From: CBDBND01 sp965262665
Lineage (GTDB): Bacteria; Pseudomonadota; Alphaproteobacteria; Rhodospirillales; Rhodospirillaceae
Length of the DNA stretch: 64,000 bases
Reading direction: 5' to 3'
Assembly: GCA_965262665.1 (NCBI GenBank)
Contig: CBDHFR010000004.1
Coordinates: forward strand, 3,410,001 to 3,474,000
In this document: in pieces, positions 26,389-35,616 of the stretch
How the letters are laid out: the number at the start of each line of letters is the position of its first letter
Numbering within the stretch: position 1 is the stretch's first letter
Made by a program: the position numbers and the translations under genes
Notes under the pieces: generated by a model
The model's database searches: none
What the model saw: only the letters and a program-made list of their open reading frames with translations
What the model was told of the DNA's origin: nothing

Positions 26389-27365
26389 CCCGCATCCAGC
26401 CGCAATTTCTTTTGCTGCTGATAGGGGCGGAAGCGGCGCAAATACGTGGGTACAATGGACTCCACCGTCGTGGCGTCCAGATCAAGATCCGCCAAGCCTG
26501 GCGCCGAGCCCGTAAGGACATTGTCCGTCGCTAACAGTTTTAGTTGATCCGGCGTGAGCAGGGGTTTGGGCCAGAATTGAAACCAAAAGGCCATCATCCG
26601 TCCGAGCAGGAACGGTAACCCTAAAATCATGGCCTGCCGATCCGTATGGTGATTGATCATCTCAAAAAGGGTGCGCATGTCATACACCGTCGGCCCACCG
26701 AGCTCGTAGATCCGGCCGCTGTGACTTTCGTCCGCTAGAACGCGCTCCGCAGCCTTGGCAACATCAGTCACGTAGACCGGCTGAAATTTTGTGCCGCCGC
26801 CGCCTTCCGCATGGGGATTGACGTCGGTGAAGTAGGGCATGGTGCGGGTAATGCGCCCGAGATCGGCAAACCGGTTAAAGAAATCGTCTTCCGGTCCGAA
26901 GATGACACTCGGTCTTAGGAGTGTCGCATTGGGAAAGGCGGCCATGACGGCTTTTTCGCCGTCGGCTTTGGAGCGGGCATAAGCAGACTGTGACTCTGGA
27001 TCGGCACCCAATGCGGAGAGATGAACCAGCCGCGTCGCCCCGGTTGCCGCCGCCGCTTTGGCGACACGCTCCGCTCCTGCCACGTGGATGGCCTCAAAGG
27101 TGCGTTTGCCGCGTTCAAAGAGAACGCCAACGGTGCTGATCACCCAATCCGCCCCTTCGGCGGCCCTGGCAACCTCAGCGTCAGACGCTATCGAGGTGGG
27201 GATAAGGGAGACCTGGCCGAGATCGCCGCAAGTTTTTAGAAAATAGGCCTTTTCCGTATCACGCACAGCAACCCGGACCCGGGCACCCGCAGCAGCCATT
27301 CGGCGAACGATATACCGTCCGACGAAGCCTGATCCTCCGTACACTGTCACCAAGCGGTTGTTCAT
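26385..27365 (-). CDS. Complex I NDUFA9-like NAD(P)-binding protein
   Basis: An atypical SDR of ~326 residues, from the ATG at 27365 (MNNRLVTVYGGSGFVGRYIV, nucleotide-binding glycine motif). It continues with VHLSALGADPESQSAYARSK (Ser and YxxxK) and LLRPSVIFGPEDDFFNRF. The C-terminal region FDLGRI-like YFTDVNPHAEGGGGTKFQPV is typical of the mitochondrial NDUFA9 homologues common in alphaproteobacteria. These bind NADPH and associate with complex I or serve as quinone-related reductases. Its stop overlaps the end of the preceding plus-strand gene by 4 bp (convergent). Confidence 0.88.
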   Translation of the reverse strand: MNNRLVTVYGGSGFVGRYIVRRMAAAGARVRVAVRDTEKAYFLKTCGDLGQVSLIPTSIASDAEVARAAEGADWVISTVGVLFERGKRTFEAIHVAGAERVAKAAAATGATRLVHLSALGADPESQSAYARSKADGEKAVMAAFPNATLLRPSVIFGPEDDFFNRFADLGRITRTMPYFTDVNPHAEGGGGTKFQPVYVTDVAKAAERVLADESHSGRIYELGGPTVYDMRTLFEMINHHTDRQAMILGLPFLLGRMMAFWFQFWPKPLLTPDQLKLLATDNVLTGSAPGLADLDLDATTVESIVPTYLRRFRPYQQQKKLRLDAG

Positions 27366-27511
27366 GGCAGACCCTTTCACACCTTGAGACGAGCGTGGCA
27401 ATGAGCGGGGTTCCGGAATTCCCTTATGCCTATCCGGAAGCTCGCACAGTTGCCCATTCAAGGCAATAAACCGCCGATTGTGGATAGTGATCACCTTATA
27501 ATTCAGTCGCG

Positions 27512-27540
27512 TTGACAAGGGCCAAGGGAACGCATATCCC
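27512..27540 (+). promoter_or_regulatory. Possible sigma-70 promoter of tRNA-Leu
   Basis: A perfect -35 TTGACA at 27512-27517, a 17-bp spacer and a weak -10 TATCCC at 27535-27540, ending 44 bp before the tRNA. Spacing and direction fit, but the -10 match is poor. Confidence 0.35.
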
Positions 27541-27584
27541 TTGCCGCCCCAAGACCGTGCCACCCCGAAAGGGTGGCTAACCGT

Positions 27585-27671
<87 letters not shown>

Positions 27672-27701
27672 TATTGTACCACCGGCCGCAAGGGGGTGAC
27701 C

Positions 27702-28310
27702 GTGGCGAACCATGTTCACAAAGGCGATCTACCCAAAGGTCTGTCCTTTAAAGGCGCTATCGCCGTAGATACTGAGACCATGGGTCTAAATTTGGCTCGT
27801 GACCGTCTTTGCGTCGTTCAGTTGTCGGCAGGGGATGGTGAAGCGCACATCGTTCAGGTAGCGGCACCGTGTGAGTCGCCAAATCTCGTTTCCGTTCTGA
27901 AGGACACCGGCCTGACAAAGATTTTCCATTTTGCCCGTTTTGATTTGGCGATGATCCTCAAACATTTCCGGATCCGCTGTGAACCCGTGTACTGCACCCG
28001 CACGGTCTCCAGACTCTGTCGTACCAATACGGACAAACACGGGCTTAAAGACTTGTGCCGTGAATATCTGGGCGTCGAACTGTCAAAACAGCAACAGTCC
28101 TCTGATTGGGCAGCTGACGGCCTTACCGCGGAACAGGTCGACTACGCTGCCGCAGATGTCTTGCATTTGCACCAGCTCAAGACCGAAATGGGCCAGCTGT
28201 TGGAGCGGGAGGGCCGGCGGGAATTGGCCGAAGCCTGCTTTCGTTTTCTCCCCGATCGGGCCGCTCTGGATGTGGCCGGCTGGTCGGACGAGGATATTTT
28301 CGCCCATTGA
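27702..28310 (+). CDS. rnd: Ribonuclease D (3'-5' exonuclease)
   Basis: A ~202-residue DEDD-family exonuclease that trims the 3' ends of stable RNAs such as tRNA. The catalytic acidic residues are visible in AIAVDTETMGLNLARDRLCV, in FHFARFDLAMI, and in the final motif DYAAADVLHLHQL. The HRDC domains of E. coli RNase D are absent; this short form is common in alphaproteobacteria. I use the GTG at 27702 behind the AGGGGGTG site. Being just after tRNA-Leu fits an RNA-processing role, though no shared regulation is shown. Confidence 0.9.
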   Translation: MANHVHKGDLPKGLSFKGAIAVDTETMGLNLARDRLCVVQLSAGDGEAHIVQVAAPCESPNLVSVLKDTGLTKIFHFARFDLAMILKHFRIRCEPVYCTRTVSRLCRTNTDKHGLKDLCREYLGVELSKQQQSSDWAADGLTAEQVDYAAADVLHLHQLKTEMGQLLEREGRRELAEACFRFLPDRAALDVAGWSDEDIFAH

Positions 28311-28519
28311 TCGATTGCTCAATAATTGGGGTAAATCAGCCATTCCGGCTGCCGCGTTGACCGGATTCCGCCAACTCGCCATACTCTTTTCCGGTGAGAT
28401 TGGGACCTGCTTGAACGGGGTCCCTTTGACAGGGTCGGGCATGCAACCCACATATCCAGCGTCGGCCGGCATTCCCGGCCTCTCAGTGCACAGAGAGTGT
28501 TGAAAGATCGGATCGCTTA

Positions 28520-29521
28520 ATGGCCCCACCACCCGACGCTGGCGACGCGAAACTCGATACGGCCGCCAGTTCCAAAGACCTAGAATCTGCCCGCCGTGTT
28601 ATCGACCAGGCAAAAACCGGCCTCGAAGCACTTTCTTCCGAACTGGGCGGACCGTTCATCAAGTGCATCGATCTTCTTGCGTCTCTCGAGGGCCGGGTAA
28701 TTGTGTCGGGCATGGGGAAAAGCGGCCATATCGGCACCAAAATCGCAGCGACCCTTGCGTCGACGGGCACGCCGGCGTTTTTCGTCCACCCTGGTGAAGC
28801 GAGCCACGGTGATCTGGGCATGATCGCGGACACGGATGCGGTGATCGCGATGTCCAGCAGCGGTGAAACATCAGAGCTGTCTGATCTTGTGTCTTATGCA
28901 AAACGGTTCGGCATTCCGTTAATCGGCATCACCAAAAAAGCGAAATCTACTTTAGCCGCTTCGTCAGACATTGTTTTGTGTCTTCCTGATGTTAGTGAAG
29001 CCTGCCCCCATGGGTTGGCGCCCACCACGTCAACGACCATGATGATAGCGTTGGGTGATGCAATTGCCGTGGCTCTGCTGGAACGCCGCGGTTTCACCGC
29101 CGATGACTACAGAGTTTTTCACCCTGGCGGTAAACTCGGTAAAAGTCTGTTCAAGGTAACCGATATTATGCACGTCGGTGACGAGGTGCCGATTACCTCG
29201 CCTGACACATTGATGAGCGAAACTGTCCTCACGATGACAAACAAGACCTTTGGCATTGCCGGCGTCGTCGATGAATCAGGAAAATTGATCGGGATCGTTA
29301 CGGACGGCGATTTGCGCCGGCATATGTCGGACGACTTGTTTGGCATGACAACACGCGAAGTGTTGACGGAGAATCCAAAGGTTATTGATCCCTCCACTCT
29401 CGCCGCTGAAGCGCTTCGATTCATGAATGAATGGAAAGTGACCTGCCTATTCGCTGTCGAAGACGGCAAGCCGGTCGGGATCTGCCGAATGCATGATATT
29501 CTTAAAGCCGGTGTCGTATGA
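28520..29521 (+). CDS. kdsD: Arabinose-5-phosphate isomerase KdsD
   Basis: A 333-residue KpsF/GutQ-type enzyme that converts ribulose-5-phosphate to arabinose-5-phosphate, the first step toward KDO of LPS. The SIS domain has IVSGMGKSGHIGTKIAATLA, HPGEASHGDLGMI and the catalytic-region GLAPTTSTTMMIALGDAIAV. Two C-terminal CBS repeats follow (VTDIMHVGDEVPIT and LFGMTTREVLTENPKV regions, each ending GIVTDGDLRR- or CRMHDIL-like). It begins an operon with lptC (ATGA overlap), lptA and lptB, coupling KDO supply to LPS export. The 28311-28519 gap upstream holds a GC-rich hairpin (28464-28480) and no gene. Confidence 0.95.
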   Translation: MAPPPDAGDAKLDTAASSKDLESARRVIDQAKTGLEALSSELGGPFIKCIDLLASLEGRVIVSGMGKSGHIGTKIAATLASTGTPAFFVHPGEASHGDLGMIADTDAVIAMSSSGETSELSDLVSYAKRFGIPLIGITKKAKSTLAASSDIVLCLPDVSEACPHGLAPTTSTTMMIALGDAIAVALLERRGFTADDYRVFHPGGKLGKSLFKVTDIMHVGDEVPITSPDTLMSETVLTMTNKTFGIAGVVDESGKLIGIVTDGDLRRHMSDDLFGMTTREVLTENPKVIDPSTLAAEALRFMNEWKVTCLFAVEDGKPVGICRMHDILKAGVV

Positions 29522-30222
29522 CGGCACAGATCCGGCAATCGGATGTTCAGCCAGCTTTGGACAGCAATTCATCTGCACGAAAACCCTGGGAACCAAAATC
29601 TACCGATATTCGCGACTCCGTAGCCAAATACAGCCGCTTCGTTTCAGCCATGAAAATTGTGCTACCGACTACGGCGGTGTTTCTCCTCGCTCTGGTTTTG
29701 ATTTTGCCGCAATTGCGTGACGAGCCCGACCAGTTTTCAGCTGACATCGTTCCCGCGCAAGGAGGAACCGGTGATTCGCTCAGCTTGGTCAACGCCAGAT
29801 ACGTTGGCACGGATGACTCCGGACAACCATTTTCGGTCACCGCAGAATCGGTTCGCGAGTCAAGCCTGGCGCAAGACGAAATTGATCTGGTCGCACCGCA
29901 GGCAGATATCAGCTTAAACGATGGGACATGGCTGGTGGTTGGTGCCGAGACGGGACGGTATCACCGCAAAAACCAAGTGCTTCAGCTTCAGGGCGCTGTC
30001 AATCTGTTCCAGGATCAAGGATACGAACTTCATACCGAAGCGGTCACCATTCATCTCGAAGAAGGGCGGGCCAAGAGCCTTGTCCCCACACGCAGTCAGG
30101 GCCCGTTTGGTCAGCTGGAATCCCGTGGGTTCGAACTTGAAGACAAGGGCAAGACCGTTTTTTTTACAGGACCTGCTCGCCTTCTTCTCAACCCCAGTAC
30201 CGTTGGGTCTGAGGCGCCATGA
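29518..30222 (+). CDS. lptC: LPS export protein LptC
   Basis: A 234-residue bitopic protein that links the LptB2FG ABC transporter to LptA in the periplasm. It has a membrane anchor near residues 45-65 (MKIVLPTTAVFLLALVLILP) and then a beta-jellyroll region with ARYVGTDDSGQPFSVTAESV and LQLQGAVNLFQDQGYELHTE. It overlaps kdsD by 4 bp (ATGA) and lptA by 4 bp, so translation is coupled through the operon. Sequence conservation in LptC is low, so the identification leans on fold-like pattern and position; both agree. Confidence 0.9.
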   Translation: MTAQIRQSDVQPALDSNSSARKPWEPKSTDIRDSVAKYSRFVSAMKIVLPTTAVFLLALVLILPQLRDEPDQFSADIVPAQGGTGDSLSLVNARYVGTDDSGQPFSVTAESVRESSLAQDEIDLVAPQADISLNDGTWLVVGAETGRYHRKNQVLQLQGAVNLFQDQGYELHTEAVTIHLEEGRAKSLVPTRSQGPFGQLESRGFELEDKGKTVFFTGPARLLLNPSTVGSEAP

Positions 30223-31085
30223 CCTGTGTCCTGGCCCTCGTTTTGGCGCTTTCGCTATCTTCACCTCCGGTAGCGGCGCAAACCCTGTCGTTCAAATCGG
30301 ATGATCCTGACCGGCCCATCGAAGTGCTCGCCGACCGGGGCATCGAATGGCAGCAGGAACAAAAACGGTTTATCGCGCGTGGGTCAGCCAAGGCGAAACA
30401 AGGGGATGTGGAAGTCTTCGCCGATGAATTGATCGCCCACTATCGGGACAGTTCGGATGGCGGGACTGACGTTTACCGTATCGAAGCGTTTGACAATGTC
30501 ATTATTAAGTCTGCTGGAGAGACGGCGACAGGTGCGGCGGCGGTGTACGACTTTGACCAAGCTGTACTCATCATCGAAGGTGCACCGGTTCGCCTAGAAA
30601 CCGTCGATGGCGTCGTAACGGCAGACGATATGATTCAATATTGGGAAGAAGACAATGTTGCCCTTGCCATAGGAAATGCGAAGGCTGTTCAAGATGATCA
30701 ACACTTGACCGCTGATACGTTAACAGCGCGGTTCAAGGAAATACCGGATACTGCCGAAGGCTCAAGAAATCGCAGCGGTGAACTTTCGCACATCGAAGGC
30801 CACGGCAATGTCAGGCTGGAATCCAAAGGAGACATCATTCTAGGCGAAAGCGGGCGTTACGATCTTGATAGCGGTATCGCAACGGTGGACGGTAATGTGC
30901 GTATTACGTCGGATCGGAATCAATTAAAGGGCGGGTTTGCCGTGGTCGACACGAACAAGGGAATCAGCACGCTGTATGCCAGCGCGTCAGAGGCTGGCGT
31001 ACCAGGCCCAGGAAAGCCACCGCGCGTTCAGGCTCTCTTAGTCCCGCGCCCGAAAAGGGTCACAGAATCACCGGATTCAGAGTAA
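30219..31085 (+). CDS. lptA: LPS transport periplasmic protein LptA
   Basis: A 288-residue periplasmic bridge protein, with signal peptide MTCVLALVLALSLSSPPVAA ending near residue 22. The OstA-like region follows with repeated beta-strand motifs (IEWQQEQKRFIARGSAKAKQ, ADELIAHYR, VSGRYDL-like GRYDLDSGIATVDGNVRITS). LptA forms filaments from LptC to LptD. It lies directly after lptC with an ATGA overlap and upstream of lptB. The extension after the OstA core ends with a basic segment (LLVPRPKRVTE). Confidence 0.9.
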   Translation: MTCVLALVLALSLSSPPVAAQTLSFKSDDPDRPIEVLADRGIEWQQEQKRFIARGSAKAKQGDVEVFADELIAHYRDSSDGGTDVYRIEAFDNVIIKSAGETATGAAAVYDFDQAVLIIEGAPVRLETVDGVVTADDMIQYWEEDNVALAIGNAKAVQDDQHLTADTLTARFKEIPDTAEGSRNRSGELSHIEGHGNVRLESKGDIILGESGRYDLDSGIATVDGNVRITSDRNQLKGGFAVVDTNKGISTLYASASEAGVPGPGKPPRVQALLVPRPKRVTESPDSE

Positions 31086-31135
31086 AGTTTCCTTAATCAG
31101 CCTTCGGTATACCTTAAGGCTTGGGAAGGGATGAT

Positions 31136-31927
31136 ATGGCGCCGGATTCGGTGGAAAACACGAAACAACCAGAGGCTGTGCAAACACCCCAAGCGACCAC
31201 AGGGGAGGACGGCTTGCGGGTTGAAGACTTGGGCAAGTCGTTTAAAGGACGACCCGTCCTCCGCTCTGTCAGTCTCAACGTGCATCGTGGTGAAGCGGTT
31301 GGTTTGCTGGGTCCCAACGGTGCTGGCAAGACCACATCATTTTACTGCGTGACCGGTCTGATCAGTCCGGATGAAGGTCAAATCTATTTCGACGGCGAAA
31401 ATATTACGCCCTTGCCAATGTATCGCAGGGCGCGTTTAGGTATTGGATATTTGCCGCAAGAGGCATCCATCTTTCGTGGCATGAGTGTCGAAGCCAATAT
31501 TCGTGCCGTCGCCGAAGTCGTTGAATCCGATCGGGCCGCACAAGGTGAATTAGTTGAGTCGTTGCTGGAGGAGTTCAACGTCACGCATCTGCGGCAGGCT
31601 CCTGCTCTATCGCTTTCGGGTGGAGAGCGCCGCCGGGTGGAAATTGCGAGAGCGTTGGCATCGCGTCCAAGCTTTTTGCTTTTGGACGAACCACTAGCCG
31701 GTATCGATCCGATTGCCGTTGCTGATATCCGTGACTTAGTTTCCCATCTCAAGGACCGGGGATTGGGTGTTCTGATTACCGATCACAATGTGAGAGAAAC
31801 ATTGGACATCATCGATCGTGCATACATTTTGCACGAAGGCTCGGTTCTCATGGAGGGGGCTCCTTCCGAAATCGTCGCGCATGAGGGCGTTCGCCGGGTG
31901 TATCTCGGAGACCGGTTTAGCCTTTGA
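31136..31927 (+). CDS. lptB: LPS export ABC transporter ATPase LptB
   Basis: A ~263-residue ATPase that powers LPS extraction with LptF/LptG, which are elsewhere. Walker A is GPNGAGKTTSFY, signature LSGGERRRVEIARAL, Walker B FLLLDEPLAGIDPI, and the switch His is in LITDHNVRETL. The Q-loop and YLPQEASIFRGMSVEANI region are typical of LptB. I use the ATG at 31136 (MAPDSVENTKQPEAVQTPQA); a TTG lies 15 bp upstream. The N-terminal ~28 residues form a disordered extension before the ABC core. rpoN follows 21 bp later, a conserved neighbourhood. Confidence 0.96.
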   Translation: MAPDSVENTKQPEAVQTPQATTGEDGLRVEDLGKSFKGRPVLRSVSLNVHRGEAVGLLGPNGAGKTTSFYCVTGLISPDEGQIYFDGENITPLPMYRRARLGIGYLPQEASIFRGMSVEANIRAVAEVVESDRAAQGELVESLLEEFNVTHLRQAPALSLSGGERRRVEIARALASRPSFLLLDEPLAGIDPIAVADIRDLVSHLKDRGLGVLITDHNVRETLDIIDRAYILHEGSVLMEGAPSEIVAHEGVRRVYLGDRFSL

Positions 31928-31948
31928 TCATCCAGGATTGATAAAGTC

Positions 31949-33457
31949 ATGGCGCTGGGCCCAAGGTTAGATCTCCGTCAGTCACAGAATCTAGTGATGA
32001 CGCCTCAGCTGCAACAGGCCATCCGCCTGTTGCAACTTTCAGCCGCTGACTTATTGGAATACGTCGACCAAGAGTTGGAATCAAATCCTCTACTCGAACA
32101 GGACGAAAGCTCCAGCGACAGCGCCTTGAGTGAGGCCATGGGTAATGAGGATGACAGAACGGAAGACGGCCTGGCACTGGTTGACTCAGTCGATGAACAA
32201 ACCGATGCGCCGATCGATATCGATGCAGATCTAACCGGCAATGATACGGCTTATGATACCGCAGCGGATGCACCAGGTGGCAGCGTTGACACCATGCCGC
32301 TGTCGGGCCGTAGCGGGTTCGACGAAATGCTTCCCGAACTCGAACAGACCTTGTCTGAAGATGAAGACCTAAGAACATATTTAGAGAAACAGCTCAGCCT
32401 CTCTCTTAAAGACCCAGCTGAGAGACTGATTGGCACGGCACTGATCGATAGTCTGGACGACAGTGGTTATTTGGCCGGGGACCTTACCGTCATCGCCGAT
32501 CAGTTAGGGGCGTCCGTCAGCATCATTGAAAAAGTCCTACTCGTACTTCAATCCTTTGATCCTCCGGGTGTGTTTGCGCGCGATCTTAAGGAATGTTTGG
32601 CGCTCCAGCTTAAGGACCGCGATCGGTATGATCCGGCCATGGCATCACTGATCGAAAATCTTGATCTTCTTGCCCGGCGCGATTTTGAGGAGCTCAAGCG
32701 CGTATGCGCGGTGGACGCCGATGATTTGCAAGAGATGATCGAAGAGGTGCGTGCCCTCGATCCCAAGCCCGCTCTTAAGTTTGAAAACACGGTGAGTCAG
32801 ACTGTTATTCCCGACGTCATTATGACAGTTTCACCAGAAGGCGGCTGGCGGGTCGAGTTGAACAGCGAAACACTCCCCCGTGTACTCATCAACAATCAAT
32901 ATTACGCAGAGTTAAGTAAGACGGCTGGAACCGAAGTCGAAAAGACGTTCGTCGCTGAGAAATTTCAATCCGCGACATGGCTCGTTCGTGCCCTGGAACA
33001 AAGAGCGACCACGATACTCAAAGTGGCGACGGCACTTGTTTCTAAACAGGACGCATTCTTCCGCAAAGGTATTACCCATCTGAAGCCGCTTATCTTGCGT
33101 GATATTGCGGAAGAAATTGAGTTACACGAAAGTACAGTCAGCCGAGTCACGGCCAACAAATATATGGCAACGCCACGGGGTATTTACAAACTCAAGTATT
33201 TCTTCACCCAAGCACTGGCCAGTGAAGACGGGGGGGAAAGCACTTCAGCAGAGGTTGCTAGATACCGTATCAAGAAAATGATCGACGAAGAATCAGTTGA
33301 TCACATCCTGTCGGACGACCGAATCGTCGAATTGTTGCGCGCGGATGGCATTTCCGTGGCCCGGCGGACTGTCGCTAAGTATCGAGATTCATTGAAGATT
33401 CCGTCATCTGTACAAAGACGCAGGGAGAAGTCCGGCAACCTTTCCGCGGCCACTTAG
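31949..33457 (+). CDS. rpoN: RNA polymerase sigma-54 factor RpoN
   Basis: A 502-residue sigma-54 that directs RNA polymerase to -24/-12 promoters activated by enhancer-binding proteins, classically nitrogen control. The Gln/Leu-rich region I is at the N-terminus (LRQSQNLVMTPQLQQAIRLL). An acidic region II follows, then the core-binding domain, the HTH around ESTVSRVTANKYMATPRGIY, and the RpoN box ARRTVAKYRDSL near the C-terminus. It is complete. ptsN lies 292 bp downstream; the hibernation-factor gene often found between them is not present. Confidence 0.96.
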   Translation: MALGPRLDLRQSQNLVMTPQLQQAIRLLQLSAADLLEYVDQELESNPLLEQDESSSDSALSEAMGNEDDRTEDGLALVDSVDEQTDAPIDIDADLTGNDTAYDTAADAPGGSVDTMPLSGRSGFDEMLPELEQTLSEDEDLRTYLEKQLSLSLKDPAERLIGTALIDSLDDSGYLAGDLTVIADQLGASVSIIEKVLLVLQSFDPPGVFARDLKECLALQLKDRDRYDPAMASLIENLDLLARRDFEELKRVCAVDADDLQEMIEEVRALDPKPALKFENTVSQTVIPDVIMTVSPEGGWRVELNSETLPRVLINNQYYAELSKTAGTEVEKTFVAEKFQSATWLVRALEQRATTILKVATALVSKQDAFFRKGITHLKPLILRDIAEEIELHESTVSRVTANKYMATPRGIYKLKYFFTQALASEDGGESTSAEVARYRIKKMIDEESVDHILSDDRIVELLRADGISVARRTVAKYRDSLKIPSSVQRRREKSGNLSAAT

Positions 33458-33467
33458 AGTCGCTTTC

Positions 33468-33496
33468 TTGACTTGGATATATGACCTGCATATGTT
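33468..33496 (+). promoter_or_regulatory. Possible sigma-70 promoter upstream of ptsN
   Basis: A -35 TTGACT at 33468-33473 and -10 TATGTT at 33491-33496, separated by 17 bp, lie in the 292-bp stretch between rpoN and ptsN. I see no gene in that stretch (33458-33749). If used, it would give ptsN a transcript of its own with a ~250-nt leader. Confidence 0.3.
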
Positions 33497-33749
33497 TCGC
33501 TGCCCTGCACAAATACCTAGGTCATTAATTTCTTTCAAAACCTAGAAATGAACGTAGGTCGGACCTCCGGTTCGTGCAGTGCTCGAGACGAAAAAACGTC
33601 AATTAGTGTTTCGTGAGTCCAAAAATAACGGATTGGGAGACGTCCCATAAGGCCAGTGACATCTTGGCATTTCCTTTTCAACCATAGCAAACAGAGTGTT
33701 TGTGGATGCGAATTAGGCCCAAGATTACTGTTGGGATTAGATATTAGGC

Positions 33750-34208
33750 ATGGAAATTAGCGATCTGTTAAAGCCCGATGCGGTGGTCATACTAAAAGCT
33801 TCAAGCAAAAAACATGTGCTGCAAGAGTTAGCAAAGCGCGCCGCTCAGTTTACCGAAATTGGTGAACGCAAGATTTTCGATACATTGCTTGAAAGAGAAA
33901 GATTGGGCACGACGGGCGTCGGCAACGGAATTGCAATTCCGCACGGCAAGCTTGGCGACCTAACCGCTCTTCATGGCGTTTTCGCAAAGCTGGAAAAGCC
34001 CGTCGATTTTGAAGCTATAGACGATCATCCGGTTGATCTTATTTTTCTTCTTCTTGCGCCCGAACAAGCCGGCGCGGACCATCTCAAAGCCCTAGCACGC
34101 GTTTCCCGATTACTCCGTGATCCCGCGACCTGTGAAAAATTGCGGGGTGCCACCAGTACAGACGGACTGTACATGTTGCTGACGCAATCCGAAGCGCAAG
34201 CCGCGTAA
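33750..34208 (+). CDS. ptsN: Nitrogen-regulatory PTS protein EIIA(Ntr) PtsN
   Basis: A 152-residue phosphotransferase-type regulatory protein. The phosphorylated His lies in GVGNGIAIPHGKLGDL, the standard EIIA site. The N-terminus (MEISDLLKPDAVVILKASSK) and the LLAPEQAGADHLKALARVSR region match PtsN. It affects potassium and nitrogen regulation by protein-protein contacts and is usually linked to rpoN, as here. A rho-independent terminator follows directly at 34219-34239. Confidence 0.95.
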   Translation: MEISDLLKPDAVVILKASSKKHVLQELAKRAAQFTEIGERKIFDTLLERERLGTTGVGNGIAIPHGKLGDLTALHGVFAKLEKPVDFEAIDDHPVDLIFLLLAPEQAGADHLKALARVSRLLRDPATCEKLRGATSTDGLYMLLTQSEAQAA

Positions 34209-34218
34209 TCTTTTCATC

Positions 34219-34239
34219 CCGGCGTTCTGCCGGTTTTTT
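34219..34239 (+). terminator. Rho-independent terminator after ptsN
   Basis: Stem CCGGC (34219-34223) / GCCGG (34229-34233) around GTTCT, followed by TTTTTT (34234-34239). It lies 11 bp after the ptsN stop and ends the lpt-rpoN-ptsN region. Confidence 0.8.
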
Positions 34240-34243
34240 ATTC

Positions 34244-34871
34244 CTAAGTTTTAGTATGAGGTGCAGCTGGTGCAAATGCGCTATGGGCCTGGCCTATGCG
34301 CATGGCGACCGTGACCCAACACAAAGTCATAAAAACCCCCGCCGCCGGTACGAAAAGGTTGGGCCAGAGGCAAATAACAAAAAAGAACAGGATCGTCTCA
34401 GTACCTTCTGCTAATCCGCCCGAATAGAAAAAAGATTTCTTACCTCGTTCTTGCGTTTCGAGTCCCCGTTTGGCTGCGATGATGGCGTAGGCGAGAAAAG
34501 ATGTGCCTGTACCCACAAAACTGGCAATAAGTGCTGCGGCAACGACAGCGTTCTCTGAATCTGCGAGGGTAAAACCCAGAATAACGCCGGTATAAAAAAT
34601 GAAATCAAGAACGATATCGAGATAAGCACCAAAATCTGTTTTTACAGATGCTCTGGCTACTGCTCCATCAAGTCCATCAAACAATCCGATTGAGTGCAAT
34701 CAGAATCAAGGCGAGGGTATAGTGACCATAAGCAAGGGCCGGTAAGGCACCCATACCCAGAACAAAACCGGTTACAGTCACTGTGTCAGCACGCATTCCC
34801 CAGCTGGCGAGGCGGGGACCCAGGTGATTGATTGGCGGTGTAATCAGGCGCACCATGAAAGGATCAAGCAT
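34244..34871 (-). pseudogene. CDP-alcohol phosphatidyltransferase, frameshifted
   Basis: The ATG at 34871 (MLDPFMVRLITPPINHLGPR; a TTG at 34904 is also possible) leads to LALILIALNRIV and a stop. The catalytic motif then continues in the next frame: LFDGLDGAVARASVKTDFGA, YLDIVLDFIFYTGVI, and further membrane helices to 34244. An inserted base at about 34685 separates the two parts; without it the text reads ALNRLFDGLDGAVAR. The family makes phospholipids such as phosphatidylglycerol or phosphatidylserine from CDP-diacylglycerol. Housekeeping PgsA or PssA must be encoded elsewhere if this gene is dead. Confidence 0.8.
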
Positions 34872-34951
34872 AGCCGGTATCCCAAGCGATTTTAGTGATG
34901 GCAAATTTGAACAGGTTCATAGTACCCAATCCGTGATTCGGCCTCATTTTT

Positions 34952-35614
34952 TTGACCGCTGTGATCGTATGGCCGAGTATATGTGTGGCATTGACTCTCC
35001 CACTCGGTCCCGACCTAAAAGCAAGCGGCTGGAACACTTTCACACCACGCGGAAAGGACTCTGCGTCGTTTTCAATTGACGCTGAGGGAGCCTTGCAAAT
35101 TCACGCCGAACGGGCGGTAGCGTTTCTCTACCGCTCGGTGCCGTCAGAGGCTGCTCATTCGACATCGATGACTTGGCGTTGGCGTGTTGACCAGGATTTT
35201 CCACCGACTGATTTATCGCAGCCGGGTTTTGACGACCGTCCGCTCGCTTTGCATGTCTTGTTTGCCGATCAGGATGCCGGACTGTTGAAACGGCTGTCCG
35301 GTCCACTAGGCAGATTTTTTCGGCTGCCGGTTTAAGGACGGGCCATTACCTATGTGTGGGGTGGTTCCTATGAGCCCGGAACGATGTTAGTCAATCCATT
35401 TATGGCAGAAGGCAACGGTGTGCTCGTCATCGGCCAGCCATCACGAAAAGAACACGATGATTGGTTGGCTCAGACCGTGAACATTTCTTCAGATTTCGAG
35501 GCTGCTTTCGGTACGACTCCAAGCCCCGTGCTTGGCATCGCTATCTCGTCCGACACGGATGACACAGGCGCTGTATCCGTATCTCGCATACGGGATATTA
35601 CGTTTATCCCTTAA
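34952..35614 (+). pseudogene. DUF3047-domain protein, in-frame stop
   Basis: A secreted protein with a short signal-like start (TTG at 34952, TAVIVWPSICVALTLPLG). It matches DUF3047: PDLKASGWNTFTPRGKDSAS, STSMTWRWRVDQDFPPTDLS, then RFFRLPV, a TAA at 35333-35335, and in the same frame GRAITYVWGGSYEPGTMLVN and RKEHDDWLAQTVNISSDFEA. Reading through the TAA would give ~220 residues, normal for the family. The function of DUF3047 is unknown. Confidence 0.75.
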
Positions 35615-35616
35615 CG

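Noticed and set aside
28464..28480. GGCCGG-CATTC-CCGGCC hairpin as a terminator
   Set aside because: No T run on either side; more likely incidental or a weak regulatory hairpin before kdsD.
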